From contig VERU01000203.1 in assembly GCA_018882485.1 (NCBI GenBank), positions 1 to 5,339 on the forward strand: 5,339 nucleotides of DNA, written 5' to 3'. This DNA comes from Rhodoferax sp. GTDB taxonomy: Bacteria > Pseudomonadota > Gammaproteobacteria > Burkholderiales > Burkholderiaceae_C. Below the pieces are notes generated by a model. That model did not search any database. It worked only from the letters and a program-made list of their open reading frames with translations, and was not told where the DNA came from. Shown here piece by piece: positions 4,357 through 5,339 of this stretch; within the stretch, counting starts at the first letter, position 1; the number at the start of each line of letters is the position of its first letter. The position numbers and the translations under genes are program-made.

Positions 4357-5339
4357 ATGAGCATCACCCGCTTCCTCACCGGCATCACCACCACCGGCAC
4401 CCCCCACCTGGGCAATTACGTCGGCTCCATCCGCCCGTCGGTACGGGCCAGCCAGCGCAGCGATGTGCAGAGCTTCTACTTCCTGGCCGACTACCACGCC
4501 CTCATCAAGGTGGACGACCCGGCCCGGGTCCAGCGCTCGACGCTGGAAATTGCCGCCAGCTGGCTGGCCTGCGGCCTGGATCCGCAGCGGGTCACCTTCT
4601 ACCGCCAGTCGGATATCCCCGAGATCCCCGAACTCACCTGGCTGCTGACCTGCGTGACCGGCAAGGGCCTGCTCAACCGGGCCCATGCCTACAAGGCCGC
4701 CGCCGACCGCAACCGCGCTGCCGGCCTGGACGAAGACGCCGACGTGAGCATGGGCCTGTTCATGTACCCGGTGCTCATGGGCGCCGACATCCTGATGTTC
4801 AACGCCCACAAGGTGCCGGTCGGGCGCGACCAAATCCAGCACCTGGAGATGGCCCGGGACATGGCCCACAGCTTCAACCACCGGTACGGCGTGCACTTCG
4901 TGCCGCCCGAGGCCGAGATCGAGGAGGCGGTGGCCACCCTGCCCGGTCTGGACGGGCGCAAGATGAGCAAGAGCTACGACAACACCATCCCGCTGTTCGC
5001 CCCCCGCGCCCAGCTGCAGAAGCTCATCGCCGGCATCAAGACCGACTCGCGCGCACCCGGCGAACCCAAGGACACCGAGGGCTCGGCGCTGTATGCCATC
5101 TACCAGGCCTTCGCCAGCCCCGAGGAAGCCCGGGCCCTGCGCCTGGCCTACGCCGAGGGCATCGCCTGGGGCGACGCCAAGCAGCTGCTGTTCGAGCGCA
5201 TCGACCGCGAAGTGGCGCCCATGCGCCAAAAGTACGAGTCTCTGATCGCCCAGCCGGCCGAACTCGACAGGATTTTGATGGCCGGCGCAGAAAAGGCGCG
5301 CCAGCTCGACACCCCCTTCATCCGTGAACTGCGCCAGGC
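4357..5339 (+). CDS. trpS: Tryptophan--tRNA ligase (TrpRS), 3' end cut by the window edge
   Basis: A class Ic aminoacyl-tRNA synthetase that activates tryptophan with ATP and charges tRNA-Trp in the cytosol. The frame runs from ATG 4357 to the window end without a stop, giving 327 complete codons. Bacterial TrpRS proteins of this type are about 330-345 aa, so probably only a short tail is missing. Visible signatures: the HIGH-type motif HLGN at residues 17-20 within TTTGTPHLGNYVG; FYFLADYHALIKV; the tRNA/Trp-pocket stretch CVTGKGLLNRAHAYKA; MYPVLMGADIL, with D144 at the position that contacts the Trp indole in the family; PVGRDQIQHLEMARD around 154-168; and KMSKS at 202-206 followed by YDN. 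No catalytic residue appears lost. No Shine-Dalgarno is seen in the pyrimidine-rich 13-base gap (TCCCCGCCCCGCC), so translation may be coupled to the protease gene or start by an SD-independent route. Confidence 0.97.
   Translation, partial: MSITRFLTGITTTGTPHLGNYVGSIRPSVRASQRSDVQSFYFLADYHALIKVDDPARVQRSTLEIAASWLACGLDPQRVTFYRQSDIPEIPELTWLLTCVTGKGLLNRAHAYKAAADRNRAAGLDEDADVSMGLFMYPVLMGADILMFNAHKVPVGRDQIQHLEMARDMAHSFNHRYGVHFVPPEAEIEEAVATLPGLDGRKMSKSYDNTIPLFAPRAQLQKLIAGIKTDSRAPGEPKDTEGSALYAIYQAFASPEEARALRLAYAEGIAWGDAKQLLFERIDREVAPMRQKYESLIAQPAELDRILMAGAEKARQLDTPFIRELRQ

Noticed and set aside
4336..5229. 297-codon open frame on the minus strand opposite trpS
   Set aside because: The plus strand has continuous TrpRS motifs (HLGN, KMSKS). 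The minus product is an Ala/Gly/Val/His-rich shadow.

Overview
The window reads as one run of six co-directional (+ strand) genes from a GC-rich betaproteobacterium. Burkholderiales, probably Comamonadaceae, is my best guess. This rests on the gene order, the sequence style of each protein and the very strong G/C preference at third codon positions; it is recognition from memory, not a search. Almost every base is coding, and I see no RNA gene, mobile element, CRISPR array or insertion sequence.

Layout: (1) 1-1203, the 3' part of recJ, a single-strand 5'->3' DNA exonuclease; its N-terminus lies outside the window. (2) 1229-2107, a PHP-domain phosphoesterase of the YciV/RNase AM family, starting with GTG right behind a TAAAAT box. 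(3) 2104-2994, an EamA/DMT-family ten-helix transporter that overlaps the PHP gene by 4 bases at a TTGA stop/start. (4) 2999-3622, YciO, a relative of the Sua5/TsaC threonylcarbamoyl-AMP synthases. (5) 3675-4343, an M50/site-2-protease-like membrane metalloprotease. (6) 4357 to the window end, trpS (tryptophanyl-tRNA synthetase), cut off close to its C-terminus. The gaps are 25, -4, 4, 52 and 13 bases, so genes 2-4 look like one transcription unit and genes 5-6 another, or the continuation of the same one.

The yciV-yciO pairing also occurs in E. coli next to the trp operon. Here a transporter gene sits between the two. The products lean towards nucleic-acid and translation housekeeping: RecJ on DNA, RNase AM on RNA 5' ends or nucleoside 3',5'-bisphosphates, YciO with a nucleotide/RNA-related fold, and TrpS charging tRNA-Trp. 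The transporter and protease have unknown substrates.

I do not see a new defence, mobile or biosynthetic system. The points most worth a second look are an abrupt change in codon usage inside recJ near base 360, and a possible leaderless-promoter arrangement repeated with identical geometry in front of the PHP and protease genes. Others are the transporter wedged between yciV and yciO, and the likelihood that the yciO product is mis-annotated as the tRNA t6A enzyme.
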